A stretch of 64,000 nucleotides of DNA, taken from CAJCIT01 sp963771305. GTDB taxonomy: Bacteria; Acidobacteriota; Terriglobia; Bryobacterales; Bryobacteraceae. Shown here one piece after another: positions 54,476 through 64,000 of this stretch. Under the pieces are notes generated by a model, which did no database searches, was not told the DNA's origin, and saw nothing but the letters and a program-made list of their open reading frames with translations. Every line of letters starts with the position of its first letter. Position 1 is the stretch's first letter. The translations under genes and the position numbers were made by a program. The DNA lies in assembly GCA_963771305.1 (NCBI GenBank), contig CAVYTS010000014.1, forward strand, positions 62,001 to 126,000, given 5' to 3'.

Positions 54476-54600
54476 GCCGTGTTCGGTGCGATTCCGGGCA
54501 TCGGGTTGGCGATCGTGATTGGCGTTATCGAATTCCTCTGGGATAGCTGGCGTCCGCACCACGCGGTGCTTGGTCGCGCCGATGGTATTGAGGGCTACCA
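54476..54600 (+). pseudogene. SulP-family anion transporter fragment
   Basis: The frame FGAIPGIGLAIVIGVIEFLW, DSWRPHHAVLGRADGIEGYH is the last transmembrane helix and the link to the STAS domain in SulP proteins. The remaining 500 residues are absent on both sides. Confidence 0.6.
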
Positions 54601-54626
54601 TATAGTAACCCCTAGTGGCCGATTAA

Positions 54627-56177
54627 ATGATTGCTTCCGAACAGCGGTGGGACTTTCCGGGCTGGGGTACGGCCGAGCGAATCGAAGACCTTGACCAGCC
54701 TCCGGTTCAAGTGAAACTCCTCGACCAGACGACTCAACACAAGCTTGGTGAGTGGAAAGCAACCGCGCTATGCGGCAACGACATTACATCCAGTTGCCTT
54801 TATGTCGCTGCGCTATGCACGGTTTCAGCTGGCATCTACGCGCCGTTGGCGCTGGTTCTTGTGGCTGGAGTCCTGTTCCTATTTCGCAACATCTATGCCG
54901 AAGTTGGGTCGGCGCTGCCGCTTAACGGCGGCGCTTATAACGTACTCCTGAATACGACTAGCAAGGCCAGAGCCTCCGTGGCAGCCTGCCTGACCATACT
55001 TTCTTATTTGGCTACAGCGGTCATCAGTGCCTACGAAGGAGTGAGCTACGCCCACAACCTGTGGTCTGGTATAAACGTGCCTACGGCTACCATCGGTCTG
55101 CTCGCCTTTTTTGCAGTTCTCAATATCGTCGGCATCGGCGAGTCGGCGCTGTTAGCGCTTATATTGTTTGCTTTTCACCTTGCGACGCTAACGATCCTGA
55201 CGCTGACCGGCGCCTGGACTGTCGTATTGCATCCCGGCATGCTGCTGGCAAACTGGTCTATGCCTCCGATTGAAGGAATACTTCCATCTCTCTTTTTTGG
55301 GTTTTCTTCCGCCATGCTTGGCGTCAGTGGTTTTGAGAGTTCGGCTAATTTCATCGAGGAACAAGAGCCAGGTGTATTTTCGAAAACCTTGCGCAATGTG
55401 GATTGCCATTGCCGTCTTTAGTCTGTCTACTTGGGGAAGGACTGATGCCGGTAAAGACCGTGCGGCTGCACCATGAGGATCTAGTCGCGGAGATGGGCTT
55501 GCTGTCAGCTGGGTGGTGGCTTCAAAAAATGGTCAGCATTGATGCTGCACTTGTCCTATCGGGCGCTGTCTTGACGGCTTACGTTGGCGTTACTGGTTTG
55601 ATCCTCCGCATGACGCTTGACCGGTGCTTGCCACAGTTTCTATTGCAGCAGAACAAATACAGAGGCACCAATCACTGGATCATTGCTTTGTTCTTTGGCC
55701 TCTGTTGTTCGATTCTTACCACTAGCGGAGGAAGTGTCCGCGTTCTGGCCGGCGTCTACACCATATCCTTTCGGAGTCATGTCGTTGTTCGCCATCGGCA
55801 ACATATTACTCAAGATCAAACGCGCACGGCTTCCGAGAAATGTCCGGGCGAGCTGGCTGTCCGTGCTCGTCGGCTTGTTTGCTGTCTTAATTGCGCTTGT
55901 CGGCAATATTATGCTGTCACCCAGCGATCTTCAAATTTTTGCAGCCTACTTCGCGGTCGCCGTCGCCGCCGTTGCGGTTATGTTCACACGCGTTCAGTTA
56001 TTGAGGTTTTCATTGGCCATCACGGGTCTCGCCGTCAAGAAAGCCGAAACGAGGAGCGAAAAACTGAGCCATTACATAACAGCTCAAATTCAGACCGTAT
56101 CAATCGATTTCAAATTGTCTACTTCACAAAGGGAGATGATCTTGCCACGCTGAATCGAGCGGCGGTCTATGTTCTAG
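54627..56177 (+). pseudogene. APC-family amino-acid permease, frameshifted, 5' part
   Basis: Membrane helices read ALCGNDITSSCLYVAALCTV, RNIYAEVGSALPLNGGAYNV, PSLFFGFSSAMLGVSGFESS, then frameshifts near 55400 (LRN/MWIAIAVF), 55435 (GLMPVKTVRLHHEDL), 55780 (MSLFAIGNILLKIKRARLP) and 56110 (INRFQIVYFTKGDDLATLNR). The gene ends at VYVL where an IS1634-like element is inserted; the C-terminal domain resumes at 58136. A decayed transporter. Confidence 0.75.
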
Positions 56178-58136
56178 CTAGCGGGAGTTTACTCGTAAGC
56201 CGGAAGGGAAGACTGTAAATAGTTGTTTTAGGGAGGGTTAGCGCGGCGTCGCTGTATTACCCACGTTGGGTACTACAGAGTTCATCCAGACCGAGGGAAT
56301 GAGCGAGGGCTTGCTGAACGAGAGTCTGTTTGGATAGAACGGTAGCAATGCGATTGGGACCTTTGTCGCCTAGCGGAGGATACAGCAAAGTGAACTGCTG
56401 CATGGGAATGAGTTGTTCCAGTAGTTGTTCCACGGTGAGATCAGGCCAGGCGCACTGGGCCTGGCGGTGAACATACTGGAGCAGCGAGATTCCCAGCATG
56501 CAGTAGAAAGCATGCCCGCGGATTTTGCTGTCGGTCCAGTGGTACATCGGTCCCCAGCCGAGCCAGTCGCCGTCCTTTAATCCGCGAAATACACGTTCGA
56601 TTTGTTGCTGGCCGGAGTAACCGGACACGACCTGTTCGGCGGTCCAATCCATGCGGTTGGTGAGCAGCACGGTGCGGCCGAGACGTTGTGTCCACAGTTG
56701 CTGGAGCGCCTGGTTGTCCACCTCGAATGTCAGATGCCAGCGGTTGTCGCGCTGTTCCAGTCCGTAGTGGAGCACTTCGCGGACGAACGGGTCCAACAGC
56801 CAGCGATGGATCTTGTTGCGAATGCCTGGTTCGGTAAAGCGAGCCTGTGGCCTGGACAGTTCGGTGCCAGCCGCCGTAGTTTCTGAGTCACACGGGCGAG
56901 TGCAGCGGTAGTGCTGTTGAGTTGTTCGCTGGCGAAACAAGCCGAATATTTGAGCACGCAAAGATACTCTTTGCCATGTACGACCAGCTTCTCCGCTGCC
57001 GCCCTGACGCCGGGTTGGGAGCTGCCGCAGGCCGGTAACTGTTCCACGCTCCGGTTCCGCAGTTCCGCCGGTGCCTGGTTCCAGGGCAGAGCCGAAATCC
57101 AGCCTAGGCCCGCCTGCTCTAATTCCAGCGTGTTGGCCAGTGCCGCCGAACCTTTGTCGAGCACCAGCGTGACCGAGTCGCGGGCCATCTGATTTTGGTC
57201 CAGCAAAGCCCCTATACGCGACCGCGCCTCGGGCAGTTCCTCGGCATCAGCCCGGTTGCCGGGATAGACATGATGGCACAGGCTGAGGCCGTTGTCGCCG
57301 TCCATGACATAGCTCAACCCGACCTGCCGCAGGTTGTGGCGGCCCTGCTTGTTGTGTCCACGCTGCGCCAGTTGGTTGCGCGTATTGGTGCTGGCCACAT
57401 AGGTATAGAAGTTGGTCGTATCGTAAGCCAACAGGCGGCGGCCGACCAACTGCTTTTGCTTCCACACGCCCCGTAGACGAATCTGGGCTTGTTCCAGATC
57501 TTCCTCCCGGATGCGGTCGAAGCAGTCCCAGAATTCCTGCGAGCTGAATCGCTCCGAAGGCAAGTCCCAAAGCGAACGCAGGATGGTGCGGTCATACCAG
57601 CCAGCCACCTCCGTCTTGGGACCCGGCTGACAGATCCGATGGATCGCCGCCAGGAGCAGATAATGCGCCGGCGACGGGCCCGAGCGAGGTTCGGGCCAGA
57701 GAGACTGGAGCAAGGCAAAAACACCGCTCTGCTGAGCGGCGAGCCAGAGCGCTCCCGGCAGGCCCACATCGGCAGCCGTGGCTTCCAATGGCACCGGAGC
57801 GGTGCGATCCCTGACCAGCGCCGCGACTTTCTCGGCCGTGCCGAGATACGTCTGGTGGACGATGCGGGGCTTACCGTCCAGGCGGGCGCTCTCGACGACG
57901 TAGTAGTAAAGTTTGTTGGCCTTCTTCTTGGCGATGAGGGACGCCATATAGGGTAATACCAGTCTACGGTGTCCAGCCTCCGCCGTCAATAGAGAAGGGC
58001 GCAATCGTCGATAGAAATTATTTATATGGGGTAATACACAAACGAATGGCGCGCGGCGCTCCAAGGCCCGCGTTCAGAATGACTTACGATTACAGGACTC
58101 GCCGCCGCTGCGGGCTTACGAGTAAACTCCCGCTAG
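56178..58136 (-). mobile_element. IS1634-like insertion sequence
   Basis: Perfect inverted repeats CTAGCGGGAGTTTACTCGTA (56178) and the inverse at its right end (58136) flank a single transposase gene. The host permease frame reads VYVLA on the left and NELTTRLKIVHCYE on the right, so the insertion site is precise. The length is about 1.96 kb. Confidence 0.85.
56257..57947 (-). pseudogene. IS1634-family transposase, one frameshift
   Basis: From ATG 57947 (MASLIAKKKANKLYYYVVES). Catalytic residues: D in RRLLAYDTTNFYTY, D in SVTLVLDKGSAAL, E in YSGQQQIERVFRGLKDGDWL. The frame shifts near 56860, between KLRRLA and TELSRPQARFTEPGIRNKIH; the two ORFs overlap. The catalytic Glu lies in the second frame. 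Either inactive or needing a frameshift. Confidence 0.8.
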
Positions 58137-58411
58137 GCAACGAACTAACCACCCGGCTCAAGATTGTCCATTGCTACGAACGGGAGCAAGATATAGCCCC
58201 TGGTTTAGCTGACCAACTGCGCATTATTGACAAGATCCATCCTCATATTCGAATAGATCTTGTGCTGGTGCACGGTCGTTTTGGGCCCGAGCTGATTGAA
58301 CGCCTATCGCGCCGTCTACGAGTGCCCAAGAATTGCATGTTTATCAGTACGCCTGGGAATCGTTTCCCTCACGACATTGCGGACTTAGGCGGCGTCCGGC
58401 TGATCATGTGA
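58136..58411 (+). pseudogene. Permease C-terminal cytosolic domain, 3' part
   Basis: After the IS the frame reads NELTTRLKIVHCYEREQDIA, then HIRIDLVLVHGRFGPELIER and KNCMFISTPGNRFPHDIADL, ending GGVRLIM. This is the soluble tail of the permease begun at 54627. Confidence 0.7.
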
Positions 58412-58736
58412 TCTTCGGCTTAGAACCGTCGGACCAGACCGCGACGTTGCAAGACCAGGATATCGATTTTGTTCGACTGAAGAAACTTTACTGTGCCCGA
58501 TTTTCTGCACGGAGAACATCAGCAGTTGCGTGCGTGCGGGTCCGACATCCTCCGAGTGGCCGACGATCCGTTGTCGCCCCGACCAATAGTCTCGATCACA
58601 TGGGACCAGCCCGAAGGCTAGCCCGTTGTGACGTAACCATCCTTTAGCATTCCTTCGGCTACTTCCTTCGCCATCCGCTTCAATTCGGCGACTGTCCCAG
58701 GAAACGACTCTAACTCCCGTTAGATTCGTTCCTCGG
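58412..58736. other. No gene recognised
   Basis: 325 bp between the permease tail and the convergent repeat-rich membrane protein. No motif or terminator stands out. Confidence 0.4.
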
Positions 58737-59597
58737 TCATGTGCGCGAGCGGCGCTTGCGGAGCGCAATCCAGCCGATCGCTACAGCCAACACCAAGAGA
58801 ACCAGCAACACTATCTTCCACGTCATCGACGTGGGGCTTGCGGCCTCCGGCGCTGGTGTCTCCGCTGTTGCGGGCGCCGGTGTCTCCGCTGCTGCCGGCG
58901 CTGGTGTCGACGCTGGTGTCTCCGCTGTTGCCGGCTGTGGTGTTGGTACTGCTGCCGGAGTCGACTCTGCGACCAGGATCGGTACACCCGCGGGCGGCGT
59001 TGGTTGTACCGCGACGGCAACTTTTGGCGCAGCCTCACCCGTCACGGTCTTCGCTTGCGTGACTTGAACGGTCGGCACTTCCACGATTTTGGTGGCAGTG
59101 ACGTTCATGCCCTTCTTCAGCGCGAATGCGTCCACCATTTGACCGTCAACGTCGAACTTCTGGTCTTTCGGAATACGGAACTGCTGGTTGGTGCCGTCGG
59201 CCAAGGTCAGAATCACTATATTCGGAGCCTGGATGTACCATACCTTGCCGGTCACCGTTTGAACGGTAGTGACAGTCTTCGGGGTGGTGGTGGTGATGGT
59301 GGTCCGCTGCACCTTCATACCCGGTTTCATGTCGTGAACACCGAGCGGCTTCCCGTTCACATAGATCCTGGCGCTTTCGGGAACGTCCGGGAAATGGCGA
59401 AGTGAGCCATCTTCCATTTTGATCATCACGTCGTTGCCTGACACATAAACGACCTCGCCACGCTCGACTGTCACCTGCGAAGTCGCCATGCCGTGCTCTA
59501 CGCTCGTGGCCGTTTGAACTTGGGCGTAAGCTGCCGTTACGAGGACCACAGCGGCGCCCGCTGCTAGCAGTGAGCATCTGAGTTTCATTAACATCAT
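58737..59597 (-). CDS. Exported repeat-rich protein with C-terminal membrane anchor
   Basis: 286 residues from ATG 59597, preceded by AGGAG. The signal peptide is CSLLAAGAAVVLVTAAYAQV. Two related beta segments follow: VYVSGNDVMIKMEDGSLRHF and VWYIQAPNIVILTLADGTNQ, each with a 'DG(S/T)...F' core and a 'K-x-G-M-x-V' strand. Then comes a Pro/Ala/Thr-rich stretch (residues about 200-255) and a final helix KIVLLVLLVLAVAIGWIALR ending RKRRSRT. It resembles a surface-anchored envelope protein; function unknown. Confidence 0.7.
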   Translation of the reverse strand: MMLMKLRCSLLAAGAAVVLVTAAYAQVQTATSVEHGMATSQVTVERGEVVYVSGNDVMIKMEDGSLRHFPDVPESARIYVNGKPLGVHDMKPGMKVQRTTITTTTPKTVTTVQTVTGKVWYIQAPNIVILTLADGTNQQFRIPKDQKFDVDGQMVDAFALKKGMNVTATKIVEVPTVQVTQAKTVTGEAAPKVAVAVQPTPPAGVPILVAESTPAAVPTPQPATAETPASTPAPAAAETPAPATAETPAPEAASPTSMTWKIVLLVLLVLAVAIGWIALRKRRSRT

Positions 59598-60075
59598 CTT
59601 GTCATCTCCTGAGCCTTGATTTGACTGCCTGCACAAAGACCAGCCAGGGCTGTTTTGCACTGAGTTTAGAGAATTCGTCTTTATCACCCATCTTCGGGGG
59701 CGGTTTCCGCCTTAGCAATCCTCCTTTCTGCGTTATCAAGCGTGGCGCGCCAGATAGCCGCCCAAAAGCATACACGCAATCGATTGACCGCGTCAAAGGC
59801 CGGTTGAATTCCTGTGTCGTTAGTATATGATTTGTCCGGTCGAGTTCACACGTGATCTGTCTTGGCCGTGTAACGCCCAGACCGTAGAAGCGCCTAGCGA
59901 AATGTGGGGGCGCCACTATTTCAGGTTCAAGAAAGTGCAACTGCCCGTTATCAGTTATTATCGGTAGCGAAACTAGCTGCCCAAGGCCTGCAAGCATGGG
60001 CAGTTCCCCGAAGGTTACGCTCAAGTTCTGGATTACGTGACTGTCCAGCCGGCGCGGTCCCACCAAATTGTTGGC
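59598..60075. other. No gene recognised
   Basis: Open frames on the minus strand (59602-60066) have no motifs and unusual composition. Probably the 5' region of the repeat-rich gene and the 3' flank of the permease pseudogene. Confidence 0.4.
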
Positions 60076-61477
60076 TCATTCTTCGCGCAGAGCGTCCATG
60101 GGATCGATACGTGAGGCTCGACGAGCTGGAAGCCACGCGGAAAACACCGCTACAGAAATCAGCAGCAAGGCCACGGCAACAAGAGTTGGAAGGTCGAAGG
60201 GCTGGATGTCGAACAACATGGTCTTAAGAAAACGGGCCAGGACGATCGCGGCGAGCATTCCCGCCAAGACGCCTCCCAAAGCCAATCGGAAAGCCTTGCT
60301 TACAACCAGGCCCAGCACGCCGAGTGAACTAGCGCCGAGAGCCATTCGAATTCCGATCTCGCGGGCCCGCTGAGCGACGTAGTGCGCGATGGTCCCGTAT
60401 AGCCCCACACAAGCGAGAAGGAGCGCAGCGAAGGCGAATCCGCTCATCATCGACACACGGAAGCGCGGCAGTTCCACCGAGTCACGCAGCACTTGAGACA
60501 TGGTCGCGAGTTGGGAAATCGGGACACTTGAATCGAGGGAGCGAACCTGAGCGGAGATCGATCCAGAGACTCCCGCCGAGGCGCCACGAGTTCGTACGAC
60601 GAGCCACATGGGAGGAAACGGGCCTTCCGCGGCGGGCTCATAGTACACCGCTTCGTCCGGCTGATCCAGGCCGCTGTATTTGACGTCGCCTACCACACCA
60701 ACGATTTCCCGAAACGGATTGTCCTGGTGCGGCCCGCCGTGCTTCAGCCGCTGACCAATAGGATTCTCGCCGGGGAAGTAGCGGCGCGCCATGGTGTTGC
60801 TGATAATCGCGACGAGCGGGGAGCCAGGGCGATCGCCGGCGTCAAAGTCGCGTCCCCTAAGCAGCGGAATGCCAAGAGTTCTAAAGTAGCCTGGGCTGAC
60901 GAGAGGCACCGGCACATTCGGGCCGCCCTCGACCGGCGTTTTGTTAGGAATCTCGAAACTGCCAGTAATGATTCAATCCGTCGGAGTCGCGGTATTTCGG
61001 ACCGGTAGGTGATATCTCCATTGCCAGCAGCTGGGCGGGAGGAGTTTGAATCCAGACCAAACGGGCAGGATCCTGGTATGGCAAGGGTCGGAGCAGAACG
61101 GCATTGACGACGCTGAAAACAGCGGTCGTCGCGCCGATGCCGAGCGCCAGGGTGACAACGGCGATCGCTGTGAAGCCAGGATCCTTGCGTAGAGCTCGCA
61201 CGGCATAGCGAAGGTCCTGGACTAGATTCTCGATGAGGGTGATACGGCGCATATCGCGACACTCCTCCTGTAACTGAGTAATGCCACCAATCGTGCGCAG
61301 AGCAGCCCCGCGGGCCGCGCTGGGCGCCATTCCGGAGGCAATGTTCTCTTCGATTTGCCGATCGAGATGAAAATGAAGTTCGGCCTCGAGCTCGTGCTCC
61401 AGCCGGTCGCGGTGGAGCAAGGAGCGGAGACGCAAGCGGATCTTGTTCAAAGCGCGCATCTCAAAATTCGTGGACAA
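60076..61477 (-). pseudogene. ADOP-type MacB permease with internal deletion
   Basis: The N-terminal ADOP helix (LEHELEAELHFHLDRQIEEN) and start of the permease (DLRYAVRALRKDPGFTAIAV) run to about 60950. There the frame hits TAA right after NHYWQFRDS. In a neighbouring frame the protein resumes at NKTPVEGGPNVPVPLVSPGY and continues to GIRMALGASSLGVLGLVVSK and the usual end ASRIDPMDALREE. Compared with the usual about 800 residues roughly 330 are missing. The start overlaps padR by 17 bp. Confidence 0.8.
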
Positions 61478-61790
61478 CCAGGTTGATCGCGGCGGAGAGC
61501 CGGTTCCAGCTTGCCAATTCTTGTTTCATTTGCTTGCGGCCAGCGCTGGTGAGAGAGTAGAACCTTGCCATGCGGCCAGTTTCGGTTGAACGCCACTCAG
61601 CCTCGATCCAGCCCTGCTGTTCCAGCCGATGAAGCGCTGGGTAGAGCGAGCCCTGCTGTACCTGGAGAGCTTCTAGCGAGACCTGCTGGATGCGCTTGGC
61701 AATAGCCCAGCCATGTTTGGGTTCGAGCGAGAGGGTCTTAAGGATCAGCAGGTCCAGGGTGCCTTGGACTAGATCGGTGGGTTTCGCCAT
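61461..61790 (-). CDS. PadR-family transcriptional regulator
   Basis: 109 residues: LVQGTLDLLILKTLSLEPKH, GWAIAKRIQQVS, QQGSLYPALHRLEQQGWIEA and FYSLTSAGRKQMKQE form the PadR winged helix and the start of its dimerisation helix. It precedes the ADOP permease with a 17-bp overlap, the usual acidobacterial arrangement in which PadR represses the transporter. The regulator looks intact while its target is broken. Confidence 0.9.
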   Translation of the reverse strand: MAKPTDLVQGTLDLLILKTLSLEPKHGWAIAKRIQQVSLEALQVQQGSLYPALHRLEQQGWIEAEWRSTETGRMARFYSLTSAGRKQMKQELASWNRLSAAINLVVHEF

Positions 61791-62015
61791 AGACCTAGAT
61801 TATCAACAACTGTAGACGATCATGGCGTACGATCGGTTAGCTGTTGTTCTTTCGAGGGGCGTAAGGAGTGAGCCTACCTGTCCCGCCGAACTCGGAATGA
61901 CTTGGACCGAGCACTGGGTGATAAGAGGTGAAATCGCTAGCTATCTGTTGCGCTACATAGGGCTCAATTAGTTTCAACAAGGGACGAATCCTCAGCGAAA
62001 TCTGAGCCGAGTAGT

Positions 62016-63017
62016 ATGGTCTGCATGGCCGCAATACTGGTGCTAACTGGCGCGTCTGGCTCCGGCAAAACGACCCTTCTAAGGGCGATCGAGGCGATGA
62101 GAATCCCAGGCTTGGCGTGCTTTCAGTGCGACGCCATGTATTACGAGTTGCCTGACGAAGTTCGCGCCGATGGCGAAGCGGCGCAGGATGCGATTCTCGA
62201 GCGCTGGGCGAAGCACGCGCTCGACCAATCCGCCCTCGAACTCGCGATACTGGACACGCAGATTCGGCCGCAAAAGGCGCTAGCGATATTGCGGCGGCTA
62301 GGCATCGCGTCGCACCGGGTGGTGTTGGTCGAATGCGAACAAGCTGAGCGCGAAGCCCGCCTTTGCCGCCCGCGCGCGCAGCCAGAACTTGCCAATCCGC
62401 AAATGGAACACTGGGCGGCGTACATGCGCGGGCAGGCCGATGCGCTTGGGCTCGACATTATCAACACTACAGCCGCTCCCATCTCCGTTTCATCGGCGCG
62501 GCTGCGTAGCATCGTTGAGTTGCTGTGCGATCGGAGACAAGAGGCAAACAACGGCCGACTCATCGTCGTGTGCGGCCTTCCCGGTTCGGGCAAGACTACT
62601 CAAGCTAAGAGCCTCGCTGCCAAAATTCCGGAAGCGGTGCGCTTCTGCCCAGATGACTGGATGGGGACCGCTGGGATCAACCTTTGGGACGAAGTAGTGC
62701 GTGAGCAGATAGAGTCGTGCCAATGGCAACTTGCCCGCAGCTTTCTCTCCCAAGGGCGAACCGCCATCATTGAATGGGGCACGTGGCTCCGGAAGGAGCG
62801 CGATAGCCTTCGGCTCGGCGCGCGAACGTTAGGCGCGAGCGTAGAACTTCACTATTTGAACGTGGGCATAGGGGTGCTGTTCGACCGAGTTTGCACCCGC
62901 AAGCTGGAATCGCCGGCGATTAACCTCGATGATCTACGCGAGTGGTCCAAGGCTTTCGAACGGCCAACCCCAGAGGAGATGGCACTCTTCGATGTCGCCG
63001 TCATCGTGACCGGCTAA
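62016..63017 (+). CDS. Double P-loop kinase-like protein
   Basis: 333 residues. Two complete P-loop domains in tandem: ILVLTGASGSGKTTLLRAIE (residues about 7-26) with DAMYYELPDEVRAD, and RLIVVCGLPGSGKTTQAKSL (about 181) with FCPDDWMGTAGINLWD and IIEWGTWLRKERDS. The second half resembles AAA_33/zeta-toxin-like small-molecule kinases; the first resembles nucleoside or shikimate-type kinases. A start at ATG 62025 is equally possible. A fusion of two kinase-like units; substrates unknown. Confidence 0.7.
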   Translation: MVCMAAILVLTGASGSGKTTLLRAIEAMRIPGLACFQCDAMYYELPDEVRADGEAAQDAILERWAKHALDQSALELAILDTQIRPQKALAILRRLGIASHRVVLVECEQAEREARLCRPRAQPELANPQMEHWAAYMRGQADALGLDIINTTAAPISVSSARLRSIVELLCDRRQEANNGRLIVVCGLPGSGKTTQAKSLAAKIPEAVRFCPDDWMGTAGINLWDEVVREQIESCQWQLARSFLSQGRTAIIEWGTWLRKERDSLRLGARTLGASVELHYLNVGIGVLFDRVCTRKLESPAINLDDLREWSKAFERPTPEEMALFDVAVIVTG

Positions 63018-63296
63018 TCCCTTGGCAACGTGAGAGCGTGTTCTTGGCACTCTTGTCGCAATAGTGAATCAAAGATCCTGCCTGGTCGGCAAGCGTTTAA
63101 TAATCGGTTCGGGCGGCCTAGCGATCGCGGGGCGCGGACGATTCGCCTGCTTCCACCCGTTCAACCGGGACGTTAACTGGTGTTGAACGAAGCCGCGAGC
63201 GCGGCAGACGCTTCGCGTTGCTAAGAACGGGGGGGCGGTTCGTAATAAAGCAGCAGCTGGCTGGCTGGACTATCGTAGGTCACGAGGAGAGTCCCC
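63018..63296. other. Left end region of the second integrase/IS91 element
   Basis: No gene. GAGGAGA lies just before the GTG start at 63297. The left terminus of the element probably lies here; it cannot be placed because the other copy is truncated. Confidence 0.4.
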
Positions 63297-64000
63297 GTGA
63301 CCCATCTACGAAAAGCGATGCTGGAGGAACTCCAGCGTCGGAATTTGTCTGCGATTACCACTCGTATTTACCTCCATTCCGTTGAGGAGTTCGCTCAATA
63401 CTTCAAGACTCCTCCCGACAGGTTAGGCCTGGAGCACATCCGACAGTACCAAGCCCATCTGTTCACCGATCGCAAACTGGAGGCCGTCAGCGTCGCTCAG
63501 CAACTATCCGCCCTACGGTTCTTTTTTCTCAAGATTCTCAAGCGCCCGTGGCAGGCTGACGACATGCCGGTTCCCAAACGGCCGATTCGCCTGCCCGAAG
63601 TCCTCTCGCGGAAAGAAGTCGAACGTCTAATCCAATCCGCCGCCAGCCCCCTGCATCGAATCTGGCTGCTCGTCCTCTATGCCACCGGCATCCGTCGCGA
63701 AGAATTAGTTCAGTTGAAGGTCAGCGACATTGACAGCGAGCGCATGTTGATCCGCATTCGTCAGGGCAAGGGGAAGAAGGATCGCAACGTCATGCTCAGC
63801 CCGAGGCTACTACAGGAACTTCGCAACTACTGGCGCGCGGCGAACCCCAAGCCGGAAACTTACCTGTTCCCCAGTAAAGGCACTCATCCCAACGGCGATG
63901 TCCCCATAACATCCAAAAGCGTATGGGATGCCGTGCAGCAAGCAGGCGTGCGCGCGGGACTGGATAAGAGCGTCCACCCGCATACCCTGAGGCACTGCTT
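63297..64000 (+). CDS. Tyrosine recombinase of an IS91-type element (runs off the window)
   Basis: A GTG start gives MTHLRKAMLEELQRRNLSAI and FTDRKLEAVSVAQQLSALRF, the SAM-like core-binding domain missing from the 42672 copy. The catalytic domain follows with ATGIRREELVQLKV and HPHTLRHC at the window edge. From 63487 it appears identical to 42674-43187, so these are direct repeats. An IS91 transposase probably follows outside the window. Confidence 0.85.
   Translation, partial: MTHLRKAMLEELQRRNLSAITTRIYLHSVEEFAQYFKTPPDRLGLEHIRQYQAHLFTDRKLEAVSVAQQLSALRFFFLKILKRPWQADDMPVPKRPIRLPEVLSRKEVERLIQSAASPLHRIWLLVLYATGIRREELVQLKVSDIDSERMLIRIRQGKGKKDRNVMLSPRLLQELRNYWRAANPKPETYLFPSKGTHPNGDVPITSKSVWDAVQQAGVRAGLDKSVHPHTLRHC

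Noticed and set aside
59602..60066. 154-residue minus-strand ORF
   Set aside because: No motif, atypical composition and no plausible ribosome binding site; it lies between a pseudogene and a gene with a clear start.

Overview
The window looks like part of a soil acidobacterial chromosome (Bryobacter/Solibacter-like). This is an inference from gene content: a VWFA-related acidobacterial domain protein, an ADOP-type permease paired with a PadR regulator, a secreted DinB protein, a secreted ThuA protein, many integrase-core insertion sequences, and high GC. There is no rRNA or complete tRNA gene to anchor it. About half of the window is mobile or decayed DNA, and intact cellular genes lie as islands between nested elements.

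Region 1 (1-14.6 kb) is accessory: a broken VapBC pair, an IS that cut rsgA, a group II intron joined to an IS, a truncated vWA gene and an intact BrnT/BrnA-like pair. A second copy of the intron+IS block follows. Its reverse transcriptase gene is split by a serine-recombinase element bounded by 14-bp inverted repeats.

Region 2 (14.8-22.0 kb) is the main housekeeping island: sufB-sufC-sufD-sufS-sufU-sufT-rrf2, then a rhodanese-like protein and a YggX-type protein, all on the plus strand and mostly with 4-bp overlaps. It should assemble Fe-S clusters, with the Rrf2 protein as the probable cluster sensor. An imperfect palindrome overlaps the likely promoter.

Region 3 (22.0-26.8 kb, minus strand) is the most unusual part. 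In transcription order it holds the end of a MerR-like regulator, a thioredoxin-like protein, a membrane protein, a MerT-like protein, a probable selenoprotein with a U-P-T-C redox motif (in-frame UGA at 25299-25301, hairpin just downstream), a B12-binding radical SAM protein with a C-terminal CCAEP tail, and a translationally coupled ATP-grasp enzyme. I read it as a selenium-linked heavy-metal or organometal cluster. One extra T damages its first two genes.

Region 4 (26.8-47.2 kb) is a graveyard of elements: terminase and methyltransferase remnants, an ISKra4-like IS, a ThuA protein, and two tandem 'Rep-like gene + tRNA-Val 3' half' modules (att sites at 37.1 and 41.4 kb) with 12-bp repeats. 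It also has an intact Xre/RES toxin-antitoxin pair, several decayed ISs, and an integrase/IS91 element split by a second serine-recombinase element.

Region 5 (47.6-64 kb) mixes intact genes (formamidase family, DinB, a repeat-rich membrane protein, PadR, a double P-loop kinase-like protein) with pseudogenes (S9 peptidase, amino-acid permease split by an IS1634-like element, ADOP permease). It ends in a second copy of the integrase, a direct repeat 20.8 kb from the first.
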